Positions 45,707 through 54,350 of a DNA stretch of 64,000 nucleotides are shown here, piece by piece. Within the stretch, counting starts at the first letter, position 1. The number at the start of each line of letters is the position of its first letter. The translations under genes were made by a program, and so were the position numbers. The DNA lies in assembly GCF_000466985.1 (NCBI RefSeq), contig NZ_BATC01000002.1, forward strand, positions 1 through 64,000. The letters are read 5' to 3'. The notes under the pieces were generated by a model. That model saw nothing but the letters and a program-made list of their open reading frames with translations, made no database searches and was not told the origin of the DNA. The stretch is from Brevundimonas abyssalis TAR-001 (GTDB lineage: Bacteria; Pseudomonadota; Alphaproteobacteria; Caulobacterales; Caulobacteraceae).

Positions 45707-47526
45707 ATGGCGGACGGCGGCGTGGCGACAGCGGTGAATTTCCTGGGCGTGTCGTGCTCCCTGTCCGGCCGCGCCTGGCTTCAGCGCCCGGCCGAGGCGG
45801 AGACGGTGCGCGCCCACATGCAGGGGCTGGGCCTGGCCGAGCCGCTGGCCCGGGCGCTGGCGGCGCGGGGCGTGACGGCGGACCAGGGCGAGGATTTTCT
45901 GAGCCCGACCCTGCGGGCGCTGTTTCCCGATCCGTCCAGCTTTCTCGACATGGACAAGGCCGCCGAGGTCATTCTGGACGCCCTGACGGCGGGCCGGAGC
46001 ATCCATGTGTTCGCCGACTATGACGTGGACGGGGCCTCCAGCGCGGCGCTGCTGGTGCGGTGGTTCCGGGCCATGGGGGCGGACCTGCCCATCTATGTGC
46101 CCGACCGCCTGACCGAGGGGTATGGCCCCAGCCCGAAGGCGTTCGAGACGCTGAAGGCGAGCGGGGCGGACCTGGTCATCACCGTGGACTGCGGGGCGGC
46201 GGCGGTGGAGGCGGTGGCCCACGCCGCGGCCATCGGCCTGAAAGTGGTGGTGGTGGATCACCACCTGATGCGCGAACAGCCCCCCGCCTGCGAGGCGGTG
46301 GTCAATCCCAACCGGCCGGGCTGCAACTCGGGCCAGGGCAATCTGGCGGCGGCGGGGGTGGTGTTCGTGCTGCTGGCCGCCCTGAACCGGGCGGCGCGGG
46401 CGCGGGGCCTGTTCGCCGCGCGGGCCGAGCCGGACCTGCGCCAGTGGCTGGATCTGGCGGCGCTGGGGGCCATCTGTGACGTCACGGCGCTGAACGGCTT
46501 CAACCGGGCGCTGGCGGCGCTGGGGCTGAAGGTCATGTCGGACTGGCGCAATCCGGGGCTGGCGGCGCTTCTGGCCGTGGCGGGCATGGAGCCGGGGCCG
46601 GCCAAGGCCAGCCATGCCGGATTCATCCTCGGGCCGCGAATCAATGCGGGCGGGCGCATCGGCCGGGCCGATCTGGGCGCGCGCCTGCTGTCCACGGACG
46701 ATCCGGCCGAGGCCGCGCGCATCGCCGCCGAGCTGGACGCCTGAACACGTCCCGCCGCGAGGTGGAGCGCGAGGTGACCGAGGCGGCGGTGCGCCAGGTC
46801 GAGAGCCGGGGCCCCGACGCGCTGGACCGCGCCATCATCGTGGTGGAGGGCGAGGGGTGGCATCCGGGCGTGGTGGGCATTGTGGCCGGGCGGCTGCGCG
46901 AACGCTGGCGCAAGCCGGTGATCGTGATCGGGGTCGATCCCGCCACGGGCGTGGGCAAGGGCTCTGGCCGGTCGCAGCCGGGGGTGAACCTGGGCCGGGC
47001 GGTGCAGGCTGCGTGGGAAGCGGGGCACCTGATGGCGGGCGGCGGCCACGCCATGGCCGCGGGCCTGACCGTGGCGGGGGACCGCATCGAGGCCGCGCGC
47101 GCCTTTCTGGAAGAGGCGCTGGCCGACCAGCAGGCGGCGGCCGAGGTTCTGGACGTGGTGGATGTCGATGCGATTCTCGATTGTCGCGCGGCCAGCCGGA
47201 GTCTGTTCGAGGATTTCGAGCGCCTGGCGCCGTTTGGCCCGTCCAATCCCGAGCCGCTGTTCGCCCTGGACCGGGTCACGGCGCGCGAGCCCGTGGCCAT
47301 GACCGGCGGCCATGTGCGCTGCCGGCTGACGGCGGCGGACGGCGCCTCGGTCAAGGCCATCGCCTGGCGTTGCGCTGACCTGCCGCTGGGGCGGGCGCTG
47401 CTGTCGGGCGCGACGGGGCTCAGCGTGGTCGGTCGGCTGAAGGCGGATGACTGGAACGGCCGCCGGGGTGTGCAGTTCGAGGTCGAGGACGCCCACGACC
47501 CGCGTCGCGAAACCAGCGATTTTTAG
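45707..47526 (+). CDS. recJ: Single-stranded-DNA-specific exonuclease RecJ (one frameshift)
   Basis: A 5'-3' exonuclease for recombination and mismatch repair, about 606 residues after repair. DHH domain: HVFADYDVDGASSAALLVRW, VITVDCGAAAVEA and VVVVDHHLMREQ. FILGPRINAGGRIG is motif V. The frame ends at a false stop after AAELDA; one C missing near 46742 restores AELDALNTSRREVEREVTEA. The DHHA1 part follows: EGWHPGVVGIVAGRLRERW and AGGGHAMAAGLTV, then the OB-like C-terminal domain. ATG 45707 is favoured; 45683 is also possible. Confidence 0.95.
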
Positions 47527-47583
47527 TCCGACCCCGCTTGCAACGCCGGAAACAGGCCGCTATATCGCCGGCTCTCGCGCAGC

Positions 47584-47658
47584 GGTCCCTTCGTCTATCG
47601 GTTAGGACGTCAGGTTTTCAACCTGAAAAGAGGGGTTCGATTCCCCTAGGGACTGCCA
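47584..47658 (+). tRNA. tRNA-Glu (anticodon UUC)
   Basis: 75 bases folding as a cloverleaf: acceptor GGTCCCT/AGGGACT, anticodon stem TCAGG/CCTGA around loop TTTTCAA (anticodon TTC at 47617-47619), T arm AGGGG-TTCGATT-CCCCT, discriminator G, and encoded CCA. It lies 57 bases after recJ. Confidence 0.97.
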
Positions 47659-47660
47659 CG

Positions 47661-47673
47661 CGGGGTTTCCCCG
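47661..47673 (+). terminator. Short hairpin after tRNA-Glu
   Basis: CGGGG-TTT-CCCCG is a perfect 5-bp hairpin starting 2 bases after the encoded CCA, followed by AAATCCTGGTTTCTTT. It may end the tRNA transcript or mark the 3' trailer, but the T run is weak. Confidence 0.4.
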
Positions 47674-47834
47674 AAATCCTGGTTTCTTTGCCCGCGAGCC
47701 GCGGCGAATCATGACGCGTGGCGCGGATTTTTTCTCGCGTTTTGCGCGAAATTTTGCTTTCTGGCTCTCCCGCGTTCACCGAACCGTGTTAAGCATAATC
47801 CGTCTGCAAGGGGTTTGTCGCAGGCGGGGGACTT

Positions 47835-48413
47835 ATGTCAGCGTACGAATTGGATGAGGACGTCACGGCCGAAACGGTCCGCATGTCCGGTCACGTCAAA
47901 TGGTTCGACCCCGCCAAGGGGTATGGCTTCATCGTGCCTGAGGATCCTTCCCTCACAGGCATGAAGGATGTGCTGCTGCATGTCTCCAGCCTGCGCGACC
48001 ACGGCTGCGAGACCGCCGCCGAGGGCGCCGCCATCACCTGCGACGCCGTGCGCCGCCCAAAGGGCTGGCAGGCCACCCAGATACTGGATCTGGCGGAGCC
48101 CGATCCGAACCAGGCTTCGGGCTATGACGGCCTGCGGCGGTCCAGCAGCAATCTGGACGCCTTCACTCGCCGCCCCACGCGCCCGCCGGTGCAGGCGGAC
48201 GGTCCCATGGAGCCCGCGACGGTGAAATGGTTCAACCGCGCCAAGGGCTATGGTTTCGTGGTGCGGGACGGCGACCAGGACGACATTTTCATCCACATCG
48301 AGACCTTGCGCCGCTGCGGCCTGGATGACCTGCTGCCGGGTCATACCGTGCGGGTGCGTTTCGCCCGGGGTCCCAAGGGACTGGTGGTCGCCGAGATCGA
48401 ACCCGGGGAATAG
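47835..48413 (+). CDS. Protein with two cold-shock domains
   Basis: A 192-residue RNA/ssDNA-binding protein with two OB-fold cold-shock domains: residues about 17-85 (GHVKWFDPAKGYGFIVPED, DVLLHVSSLRDHG) and 125-190 (ATVKWFNRAKGYGFVVRDG, DDIFIHIETLRRCG). Both keep the aromatic KGYGF and (F/L)(I/L)H motifs that stack on bases. A flexible linker with serine and arginine (RRSSSNLDAFTRRPTRPP) separates them. This double form is typical of Caulobacter and relatives, where it is linked to stationary phase or cold. The 176-base leader before it may carry regulation. Confidence 0.92.
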   Translation: MSAYELDEDVTAETVRMSGHVKWFDPAKGYGFIVPEDPSLTGMKDVLLHVSSLRDHGCETAAEGAAITCDAVRRPKGWQATQILDLAEPDPNQASGYDGLRRSSSNLDAFTRRPTRPPVQADGPMEPATVKWFNRAKGYGFVVRDGDQDDIFIHIETLRRCGLDDLLPGHTVRVRFARGPKGLVVAEIEPGE

Positions 48414-48489
48414 ACCGCATTTCCGGTTTATTTCCGCGCGCGGCTGAGGCGTAATGCCGCCCGTTGATCGCGCCATCCGGGATACGCCC

Positions 48490-48966
48490 ATGCACCGCCG
48501 CCTGTTGCTGACCGCCGCCCTGGCCCTGGCCCTGTCGGGAGCCGCCTGCGCCCAGTCCACGCCCATGGACGAGGCGGGCAATCCGCTGGAGGCCCTGACC
48601 GTGGTCACCGACAGCGGCGAACACGCCTTCTGGGTCGAGATCGCCGACACCGAGGAAGAGCGCGCCCGGGGCCTGATGTTCCGCGAACCCCTGGCCGACG
48701 ACCGGGGCATGCTGTTCCAGTTTCCGGATATGGCCGAGCGCGGCTTCTGGATGGAGAACACGCCCAGCTCGCTGGACATCGTCTATATCGACGATCAGGG
48801 ACGCATCGTCTCCATCGCCCGACACACCACGCCGTATTCACGCCAGAACCTGCCGTCCTACGGCGCCGCCAAGGGGGTGCTGGAGGTCCGCGCCGGCCGC
48901 ACGGAGGAGATCGGCGCCGAACCGGGCGACGTGGTCCGCCATCCCTTCTTCAACAACGCCGACTGA
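48490..48966 (+). CDS. Secreted DUF192 family protein
   Basis: A 158-residue exported protein. Signal peptide MHRRLLLTAALALALSGAAC, then the DUF192 domain: VEIADTEEERARGLMFREPL, RGMLFQFPDMAERGFWMENT, SSLDIVYIDDQGRIVSIAR and VLEVRAGRTEEIGAEPGD. The family is small and widespread with no settled function. ATG 48490 opens the signal peptide. It follows the double cold-shock gene, an order often seen in this group, so they may share a transcript. Confidence 0.88.
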   Translation: MHRRLLLTAALALALSGAACAQSTPMDEAGNPLEALTVVTDSGEHAFWVEIADTEEERARGLMFREPLADDRGMLFQFPDMAERGFWMENTPSSLDIVYIDDQGRIVSIARHTTPYSRQNLPSYGAAKGVLEVRAGRTEEIGAEPGDVVRHPFFNNAD

Positions 48967-49036
48967 GGTTCGCAGACAGCCGCGCAGACGGGCGATTGCG
49001 GCCGGCGCCCGGCCATGCCTATAAGCCCCGCCTGAT

Positions 49037-49113
49037 CGGAGCGTAGCGCAGCCTGGTAGCGCATCTGCTTTGGGAGCAGAGGGTCGCAGGTTCGAATCCT
49101 GCCGCTCCGACCA
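49037..49113 (+). tRNA. tRNA-Pro (anticodon UGG)
   Basis: 77 bases: acceptor CGGAGCG paired with CGCTCCG, D arm with GCGCAGCCTGGTAGCGC, anticodon stem TCTGC/GCAGA around loop TTTGGGA (anticodon TGG), T arm GCAGG-TTCGAAT-CCTGC, discriminator A and encoded CCA. It starts 70 bases after the DUF192 gene. Confidence 0.97.
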
Positions 49114-49159
49114 GGGGCTCCTGTCCGGGAAGGCTCTTTCCAGACCTTCGGAACGCCCG

Positions 49160-49927
49160 TTATGCGGTGCGGGCCATGTCCTCGACAGGGCGGGCCCAGG
49201 AGACCGGGGGGAGGGCCTCGACCGCGGGTTTGGCGAGCAGATAACCCTGCATCAGCGAGACGCCGAGATCCTGCAGGGCGTTGTGCTCATCAAAGGTCTC
49301 GATCCCTTCGCAGACGGGGTCGATGCCGAGATCGCGCAGCATATTCAGGGTGTTGGCGACAATGGCGCGCTTGACCCGGTCTGTGTCGATGCCGCGAATG
49401 AGCGCCATGTCCAGTTTGACGATGTCGGGCTGGAATTTGCAGAGCAGCCCCAGCCCGGCAAAGCCGGCGCCGAAGTCGTCGATCGCCGTCTTGAACCCCA
49501 TGGCCCGATAGGAGCGGAGGATGTTGAGGATATGGTCGGTGTCCATCGACTCATCCTCGGTGAACTCGAAGATGATCCGGCTCACCGGAAAGCTGGTGCG
49601 CATGGCGGCGGCCAGGGTCGCCCGGATGCAGGCCCGCGGCTCATACACGGCGTTGGGCAGGAAGTTGATGGACAGGCTCGCGCCGTCGGCCGCCAAGTCT
49701 AGCTTCGAGGCCCACTCGATGGCGGTCGTCCGGCAGAGCTGATCGAAGGCGTAGCGATTTTCGGCCGACACCTGCGCCAGCACGCTGCCCGCCCCGCCGC
49801 CGTCCTGGCCGCGAACCAGGGCCTCATAGGCGAACACGGTCCCGGTCCGCACATCGACAATGGGCTGGAACGCCATGGTGATCGGCAGCTCAAACCCGGC
49901 GCCGTCCCTGCAAGCCACACAACTCAT
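49160..49927 (-). CDS. EAL-domain cyclic-di-GMP phosphodiesterase, stand-alone
   Basis: A 255-residue soluble protein made almost entirely of one EAL domain. Catalytic and metal residues appear intact: FAYEALVRG, SINFLPN, IIFEFTEDE, TAIDDFGAGFAGL, VKLDM, CEGIET and LMQGYLLAKP. It would hydrolyse c-di-GMP to pGpG. The short N-terminal head MSCVACRDG has a CxxC pair that could bind metal or respond to redox. ATG 49927 has AAGGGAG 8 bases upstream, better than the in-frame codon at 49957. No GGDEF or sensor domain is fused. Confidence 0.9.
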   Translation of the reverse strand: MSCVACRDGAGFELPITMAFQPIVDVRTGTVFAYEALVRGQDGGGAGSVLAQVSAENRYAFDQLCRTTAIEWASKLDLAADGASLSINFLPNAVYEPRACIRATLAAAMRTSFPVSRIIFEFTEDESMDTDHILNILRSYRAMGFKTAIDDFGAGFAGLGLLCKFQPDIVKLDMALIRGIDTDRVKRAIVANTLNMLRDLGIDPVCEGIETFDEHNALQDLGVSLMQGYLLAKPAVEALPPVSWARPVEDMARTA

Positions 49928-50005
49928 CACAGAACTCCCTTTGAGCCCCATAATCATCTGAACGGGTTAAAAAATGCCGGATGCGTGCGCTGGAGGCGGT
50001 GTCCG

Positions 50006-50569
50006 TCAGGCCATCCAACCCATGTGCTCGGCCAGGATGAAGGCGCCGATGCCGATGAGGGCGAGGCCGCCCAGGAGTTCGGCGTGCTTGCCGATGCGGG
50101 CGCCGACGCGGGCGCCGATGAGCATGCCCAGGGTGGTCAGGGTGAAGGTGGTCAGGCCGATGCTGAGCGCGATGATCCAGATGTTCACCCCGATGAAGGC
50201 CAGGCCCACGCCGACGGCGGCCGCGTCGATGCTTGTGCCCACGGCGGTGGCGATCAGGGGCATCAACCCCCGGCGGACGGGGGGCTGCTCCTCGCGTTGG
50301 GGCCGAACCCCGTGCCAGACCATGTGCGCCCCGACGCCCGCCAGCAGCACGAAGGCGATCCAGTGGTCGATCTGCTGCACCACCCCGGCGGCGATCAGGC
50401 CCAGGCTCCAGCCGATCACCGGCGTGGCCGCTTCGATCGACCCGAAGATCAGCCCGGCGCGCAGGGCCTGGGCCAGCGACGGGCGGTGCGCCGCGCCGCG
50501 CCCCACGGACGCGGCGAAGGCGTCGGTGGACATGCTGAGCGACAGGATGGCGACGGCGCCGGGGGTCAT
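50006..50569 (-). CDS. mntP: Manganese efflux pump MntP
   Basis: Exports Mn2+ across the inner membrane. 187 residues, six helices. The two inverted half-repeats each carry an acidic membrane motif: LSLSMSTDAFAASVGRG and IATAVGTSIDAAAVGVGL. ATG 50569 gives the family N-terminus MTPGAVAILSLSMSTDAF; longer in-frame versions run through the riboswitch. A yybP-ykoY-type manganese riboswitch precedes it, confirming the assignment. EAL gene follows 78 bases later on the same strand. Confidence 0.95.
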   Translation of the reverse strand: MTPGAVAILSLSMSTDAFAASVGRGAAHRPSLAQALRAGLIFGSIEAATPVIGWSLGLIAAGVVQQIDHWIAFVLLAGVGAHMVWHGVRPQREEQPPVRRGLMPLIATAVGTSIDAAAVGVGLAFIGVNIWIIALSIGLTTFTLTTLGMLIGARVGARIGKHAELLGGLALIGIGAFILAEHMGWMA

Positions 50570-50628
50570 GAGCTCACTCCGCCGGACGACGAGACGCGCA
50601 TCCCACGCCGCCGGCGAGACGGTGGGAC

Positions 50629-50744
50629 GCGCTGGTCTCGCCAGGCGGATGACCTCCGCTGACCGCGCCACGCGCCGAAGCGCGAATATGTTGACGTGGT
50701 CCCGGCCTTCAAGGCGGCCGGCGGCTACTCCCCAACGGGAGCGC
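50629..50744 (-). ncRNA. yybP-ykoY manganese riboswitch
   Basis: On the minus strand upstream of mntP. The consensus pieces appear in order: P1 5' strand GCGCT, GGGGAGTAGCCGCC, a variable stem (CCGGCC...GGCCGG), CACGTCAACATATTCGC, a hairpin closed by GCGC...GCGC, GTGGCGCGG, then GGCGAGACC and P1 3' strand AGCGC. It binds Mn2+ and turns mntP on. The downstream GTCTCGCC (50613-50620) can pair perfectly with the aptamer's GGCGAGAC (50635-50642), offering an alternative fold. Confidence 0.9.
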
Positions 50745-50834
50745 CTGACTAGCGGCTGAGTCACGCGCGTTCAAGCGGCGGGACGCCGCATGGGGTGTTG
50801 CCTTCACGCGATTCGTCCGGTCCTTAAGAAACCC

Positions 50835-52040
50835 ATGAACCCCATCGACTACGCCTTCCTCGCGGTCGCGGTGCTGCTGTTGTCCACGGTGCTGGCGGGC
50901 AGCCTGTCCAGCCGGTTCGGCCTGCCGGCCATGATCGGGTTCCTGGCCCTGGGCATGATCGCGGGGTCGGACGGGCCGTTCGGGATCGTGTTCTCCGACT
51001 ACGCCTTCGCCCAGGTCATCGGGGTGGCGTGTCTGGTGTTCATCCTGTTTTCCGGCGGGCTGGACACGGACTGGAAGCTGGTGCGGCCGTCGGCGGGCCC
51101 GGCGCTGATGCTGTCCACCGTGGGGGTCATGATCAGCGCGGGAATCGTCAGCCTGGCTGCGGTCTACCTGCTGGGGTTCACGGTGACCCAGGGGTTCCTG
51201 CTGGGGGCGGTTGTGGCGTCCACTGACGCGGCGGCGGTGTTCGCCATCATGCGGGGGCAGGGGGGCGGCGACCTGCGCGAGGATCTGACCGGGCTGATCG
51301 AGCTGGAGTCCGGCTCCAACGACCCCATGGCGATCTTCCTCGTGGGGGCGGCGCTGGTGCTGGTGGCGACGCCGGACGCGTCCCTGTTGCCCTTCGTGCC
51401 CCAGTTCATCACCCAGATGGGGCTGGGCGCGGTGCTTGGCGTGGTGATCGGCTATGCCCTTCCGTCGCTGATCAAGCGGATGCGGCTGCGGACCAGCGGC
51501 ATGTCGCTGGTCGTGTCCATCGGGGCGGCGCTGCTCAGCTACGGACTGACCGCCGTGCTGGGCGGCAACGGGTTTCTGGCGGCATACATCGCGGGGATCG
51601 TGGCGGGGAACCGCGAGTATCAGGCGCGGCGCACCATCGGCGTGTTCCAGGACGGCCTGGCCTGGCTGGCGCAGGTGGTGATGTTCCTGACGCTGGGTCT
51701 TCTGGTGTTCCCCAGCCAGCTGGGCGGGGTCGCGGCGCCAGGTCTGGCGGTGACGGCGGTGCTGATGCTGGTGGCGCGGCCGATCAGCGTTTTCATCTGC
51801 CTGGCGCCGTTCAGGCGGTTCGACTGGCGGGCCAAGCTGTTCGTGTCGTGGGCGGGGCTGCGCGGCGCGGTGCCCATCGTGCTGGCGACCTTTCCCATCG
51901 TGGCGGGCGTGCCCGGGTCACAGACCATCTTCAACATCGTGTTCTTCGTGGTGATCGTGTCCAGCCTGGTGCAGGGGCCGACCCTGGGCTGGGTGGCGCG
52001 CAAGCTGGGCGTCAACGCCTCGAGGCCGGTCGCCGCGTGA
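50835..52040 (+). CDS. CPA1/NhaP-type cation:proton antiporter
   Basis: A 401-residue inner-membrane protein with about 12-13 helices. FLALGMIAGSDGPFG, GAVVASTDAAAVFAIM and LIELESGSNDPMAIFLVGAA are core motifs of NhaP2/CvrA-type K+/H+ antiporters, including the conserved ND pair of the ion site. LRGAVPIVLATFPIVAG is the conserved later helix. NhaP2 relatives usually have a cytosolic regulatory domain after the membrane part; this protein ends directly after it. ATG 50835 is used. It is divergent from mntP. Confidence 0.92.
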   Translation: MNPIDYAFLAVAVLLLSTVLAGSLSSRFGLPAMIGFLALGMIAGSDGPFGIVFSDYAFAQVIGVACLVFILFSGGLDTDWKLVRPSAGPALMLSTVGVMISAGIVSLAAVYLLGFTVTQGFLLGAVVASTDAAAVFAIMRGQGGGDLREDLTGLIELESGSNDPMAIFLVGAALVLVATPDASLLPFVPQFITQMGLGAVLGVVIGYALPSLIKRMRLRTSGMSLVVSIGAALLSYGLTAVLGGNGFLAAYIAGIVAGNREYQARRTIGVFQDGLAWLAQVVMFLTLGLLVFPSQLGGVAAPGLAVTAVLMLVARPISVFICLAPFRRFDWRAKLFVSWAGLRGAVPIVLATFPIVAGVPGSQTIFNIVFFVVIVSSLVQGPTLGWVARKLGVNASRPVAA

Positions 52041-52111
52041 GCGCGCTGGACCGGGGCGGCGGCGCGCGCTATCTGGGCCGCTTCTGACATTCAGATTCTT
52101 CAGGGCCCGCC

Positions 52112-52417
52112 ATGCTCGCGCGCATCTATCGTCCCGCCAAGACCGCCATGCAGTCCGGCCGCGCCAAGACCCGCGACTGGATTCTGGAGTTCGAGCCGGC
52201 GACGGCGCGCACCAACGACCCGCTGATGGGCTGGACATCGTCCACGGACATGAACGGCCAGGTGCGCCTGACCTTCGATACGGCCGAGGAAGCGGTGACC
52301 TATGCGGAACGGCACGGCATCCCGTTCAGGCTGCAGGAGCCGCAGGCCGCGCCGGTGATCCTGAAAGCCTACGCCGACAATTTCGCCCCGGGCCGCAAGC
52401 AGCCCTGGACGCATTGA
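52112..52417 (+). CDS. NADH dehydrogenase accessory subunit (NDUFS4-like, ETC complex I family)
   Basis: A 101-residue protein starting MLARIYRPAKTAMQSGRAKT, followed by WILEFEPATARTNDPLMGWT, SSTDMNGQVRLTFDTAEEAV and AYADNFAPGRKQPWTH. This is the complex I 18-kDa/NDUFS4 family found in Alphaproteobacteria and mitochondria, sitting on the peripheral arm of NADH:ubiquinone oxidoreductase. It is encoded away from the nuo operon, as usual for this group. Family-typical length, intact frame. Confidence 0.93.
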   Translation: MLARIYRPAKTAMQSGRAKTRDWILEFEPATARTNDPLMGWTSSTDMNGQVRLTFDTAEEAVTYAERHGIPFRLQEPQAAPVILKAYADNFAPGRKQPWTH

Positions 52418-52425
52418 TTTGTTTG

Positions 52426-52540
52426 CGGCTACCGCGCCTTGCGCTACTTGAGCCGCGATTTTTCGTTTCGGCTACCGCGCCTTGCGCTACTTGAGCCGAG
52501 ATTTTTCGTTGCGGCCGCCGCGCTTCGCGCTACTTCACCG
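52426..52540. repeat. 43-bp tandem repeat, about 2.7 copies
   Basis: Units at 52426-52455 and 52469-52498 are identical over 30 bases (start CGGCTACCGCGCC, end CTACTTGAGCCG) and joined by a near-identical spacer (CGATTTTTCGTTT and AGATTTTTCGTTG). A third, diverged unit lies at 52512-52540. Each unit has CGGCT/AGCCG ends able to pair and an inner GCGC/GCGC. It lies between the complex I gene and tRNA-Arg. Each unit is followed by a T5 run, so it could act as serial terminators. Confidence 0.8.
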
Positions 52541-52551
52541 CATGCCTGACG

Positions 52552-52628
52552 GCGCCCGTAGCTCAACCGGATAGAGCATCCGCCTTCTAAGCGGACGGTT
52601 GCAGGTTCGAGTCCTGCCGGGCGCGCCA
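52552..52628 (+). tRNA. tRNA-Arg (anticodon UCU)
   Basis: 77 bases: acceptor GCGCCCG paired with CGGGCGC, D arm with AGCTCAACCGGATAGAGCA, anticodon stem TCCGC/GCGGA around loop CTTCTAA (anticodon TCT), T arm GCAGG-TTCGAGT-CCTGC, discriminator G and encoded CCA. It sits right after the 43-bp repeat and 11 bases from the next gene end. Confidence 0.97.
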
Positions 52629-52639
52629 GGGGCTAGCGG

Positions 52640-53841
52640 TCAGGCGGCCGCTTCGCCGCCCTCCAGCTCCTGCAGCTTGGCCCGGAAATTGGCGCGCTGC
52701 GGATCCATCTCGACCGCCCGCCGGAAGCAGGCGAGGGCGGATGTCAGGTCTCCACGTCGGCTGTGAATCTGCCCCAGGGCGAAATTGGCGCGCCCGCCGA
52801 TGATGGGGTGGTCGGCGATCTGGGTGTAGGCGGCGACGGCTTCGTCCAGCCTGCCCATCCGCTCGATGGCGCGCGCGAGCTGGAGTCTGGCAGGAGTCAG
52901 TCCGCTGTTCAGCGCCACGGCGGCGGCCAGGGCGGTCTCGGCGTGGCTGAACTTGCCCAGATGAAGCATGCCCTTGCCGTGCAGGTAATTGGCGTAATCC
53001 GAGCGCGGGTAATAGTTCATCGCGCGTTTCGCCAGGCGCGCCGAGTCGCCCCAGCGGCGTTCGATGTCGGCGCGGTGAGCGTCATAGAGTGTCTCGGCGA
53101 ACTGCTCATCCAGTCCCCAGCCGCCCTCGGGCATGCGCGGCAAATGCTGGTTGTCCAGGAAGGCGTCGATCATCGGGGCGAGGCGGCCCTTGCGGTGCAG
53201 ATAGCTGACGACGCCGTGCTGCACGCGCCTCAGGGAGTCCGCGAAGACGTTCGGCAGGTCGGCGAGATTGAACGCCGAATAGAGATCAACGGGATCGCTT
53301 TCACCGGCGTAGAGGAAAATCGGCGCCCGGGCCTTTTCCACCATGGGCCTCAGGTCGGGAACGGGCGGCGTGAACCCCTTCTCCATCAACCGCTGCACAT
53401 TGCCGCCGACCAGGTCCATCTGTGTCTCGCACGAGAAGGCCAGGACGCGGGCGCGAGAGGGACGCCGTGCAGGAAGGCCCCGGTTCCGCCCATTGCGGCG
53501 CCGACGGTGTACAGGCTTTGGGCGTCGAGATGCTTCGCCCACTGGCGGAATGACCGGGTCACCTCGGTGCGGTCGCCTCCCAGGCCGTCGATCCCGGCCT
53601 GATACCACTGGTTCGGGCCGTTGCTGACGACAATGGCGCTGGCGTCGATGCGCAGGGCCGTATCAAGCCACTCGAAAGAATGATCGGCCGTGTTGGAGCC
53701 CGAGAAGAAAATAGCGAGCTTCTCCGACTTGCGGGGAAAGACGCGAAAGCGCGGGTGATCCAGGGGCGTGGGAGAGTCTGGCAAGCTGGTCTCGAAACTG
53801 GGGATGAGGTCAGGGCTCGAAATTCGGCGACGCTCCGGCAA
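52640..53841 (-). CDS. Alpha/beta-hydrolase-like protein with C-terminal TPR repeats (one frameshift)
   Basis: About 400 residues after repair. The N-terminal part resembles an alpha/beta-hydrolase fold: KLAIFFSGSNTADHSFEWLD, LYTVGAAMGGTGAFLHG in the nucleophile-elbow position, then VLAFSCETQMDLVGGNVQR. The usual GxSxG serine is replaced by methionine (GAAMGG), so catalysis is doubtful. The C-terminal half has tetratricopeptide-like helices (RADIERRWGDSARLAKRAMN, ALNSGLTPARLQLARAIERM, SALACFRRAVEMDPQRANF). One C missing near 53460 joins the halves. It lies beside a GSCFA fragment and a dioxygenase. Function unknown; a role in surface glycan handling is only a guess. Confidence 0.7.
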
Positions 53842-53883
53842 GGAGACCGTCGTCGGCTCAGAACGGATGGAGGGTTGCCGGGT

Positions 53884-54312
53884 TCAGCCCGTGGTGCAGT
53901 GGGCCGCCTTGAAGGTCTTGACGATCCTGGAGACGATCCAGTTGTCCACGTGGCGGCCGTCGTCCTCGCGCCAGCTGAAGGGCGAATTGGCCATGACCAG
54001 TTCATAGGACGGGAAATAGGTCACGGCGTCGAAGTCGCGGGCGATGGCCCCGATGGCGGCGCGCAGGATGCTCTTGCCCTCGGTGTTGGCCGCGACGATG
54101 TCATTGTCCGAGAAGGTGCGGGCCAGCGGCACCGGCGAGACCGTGAAGACGATACGGGCGTCCGGACGCACCTGGGTGATGATCTCCACGATGCGCCTGA
54201 GGTTGGCGTAGTTTTCCTCGTACGAGGACATGTGGAACTCGGTCTGCTCCTCGCCGCCGCCCTTGGCGTAGCCGGGCTTCTGACAGGCGATCTTGCCGCT
54301 CTGCTTGTTCAT
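53884..54312 (-). pseudogene. C-terminal half of a GSCFA-family protein (N-terminally truncated)
   Basis: A 142-residue open frame: SYEENYANLRRIVEIITQVR, RIVFTVSPVPLARTFSDNDI, VAANTEGKSILRAAIGAIAR and FDAVTYFPSYELVMANSPFS. These match the second half of the GSCFA domain, an SGNH-hydrolase-like family. The GSCFA motif and first half are missing; upstream DNA carries a divergent gene only 38 bases away. ATG 54312 could allow translation of this half. It is likely a relic, but a shortened functional protein is not excluded. It is 42 bases upstream of the TPR protein on the same strand. Confidence 0.6.
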
Positions 54313-54350
54313 AGAGCTTGCCGCCTGATCTTTCGGTACAGGGAAAGCCC

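Noticed and set aside
52426-52540. CRISPR array
   Set aside because: Only two to three units, and the intervening 13-base spacers are nearly identical rather than unique. No cas genes are present.
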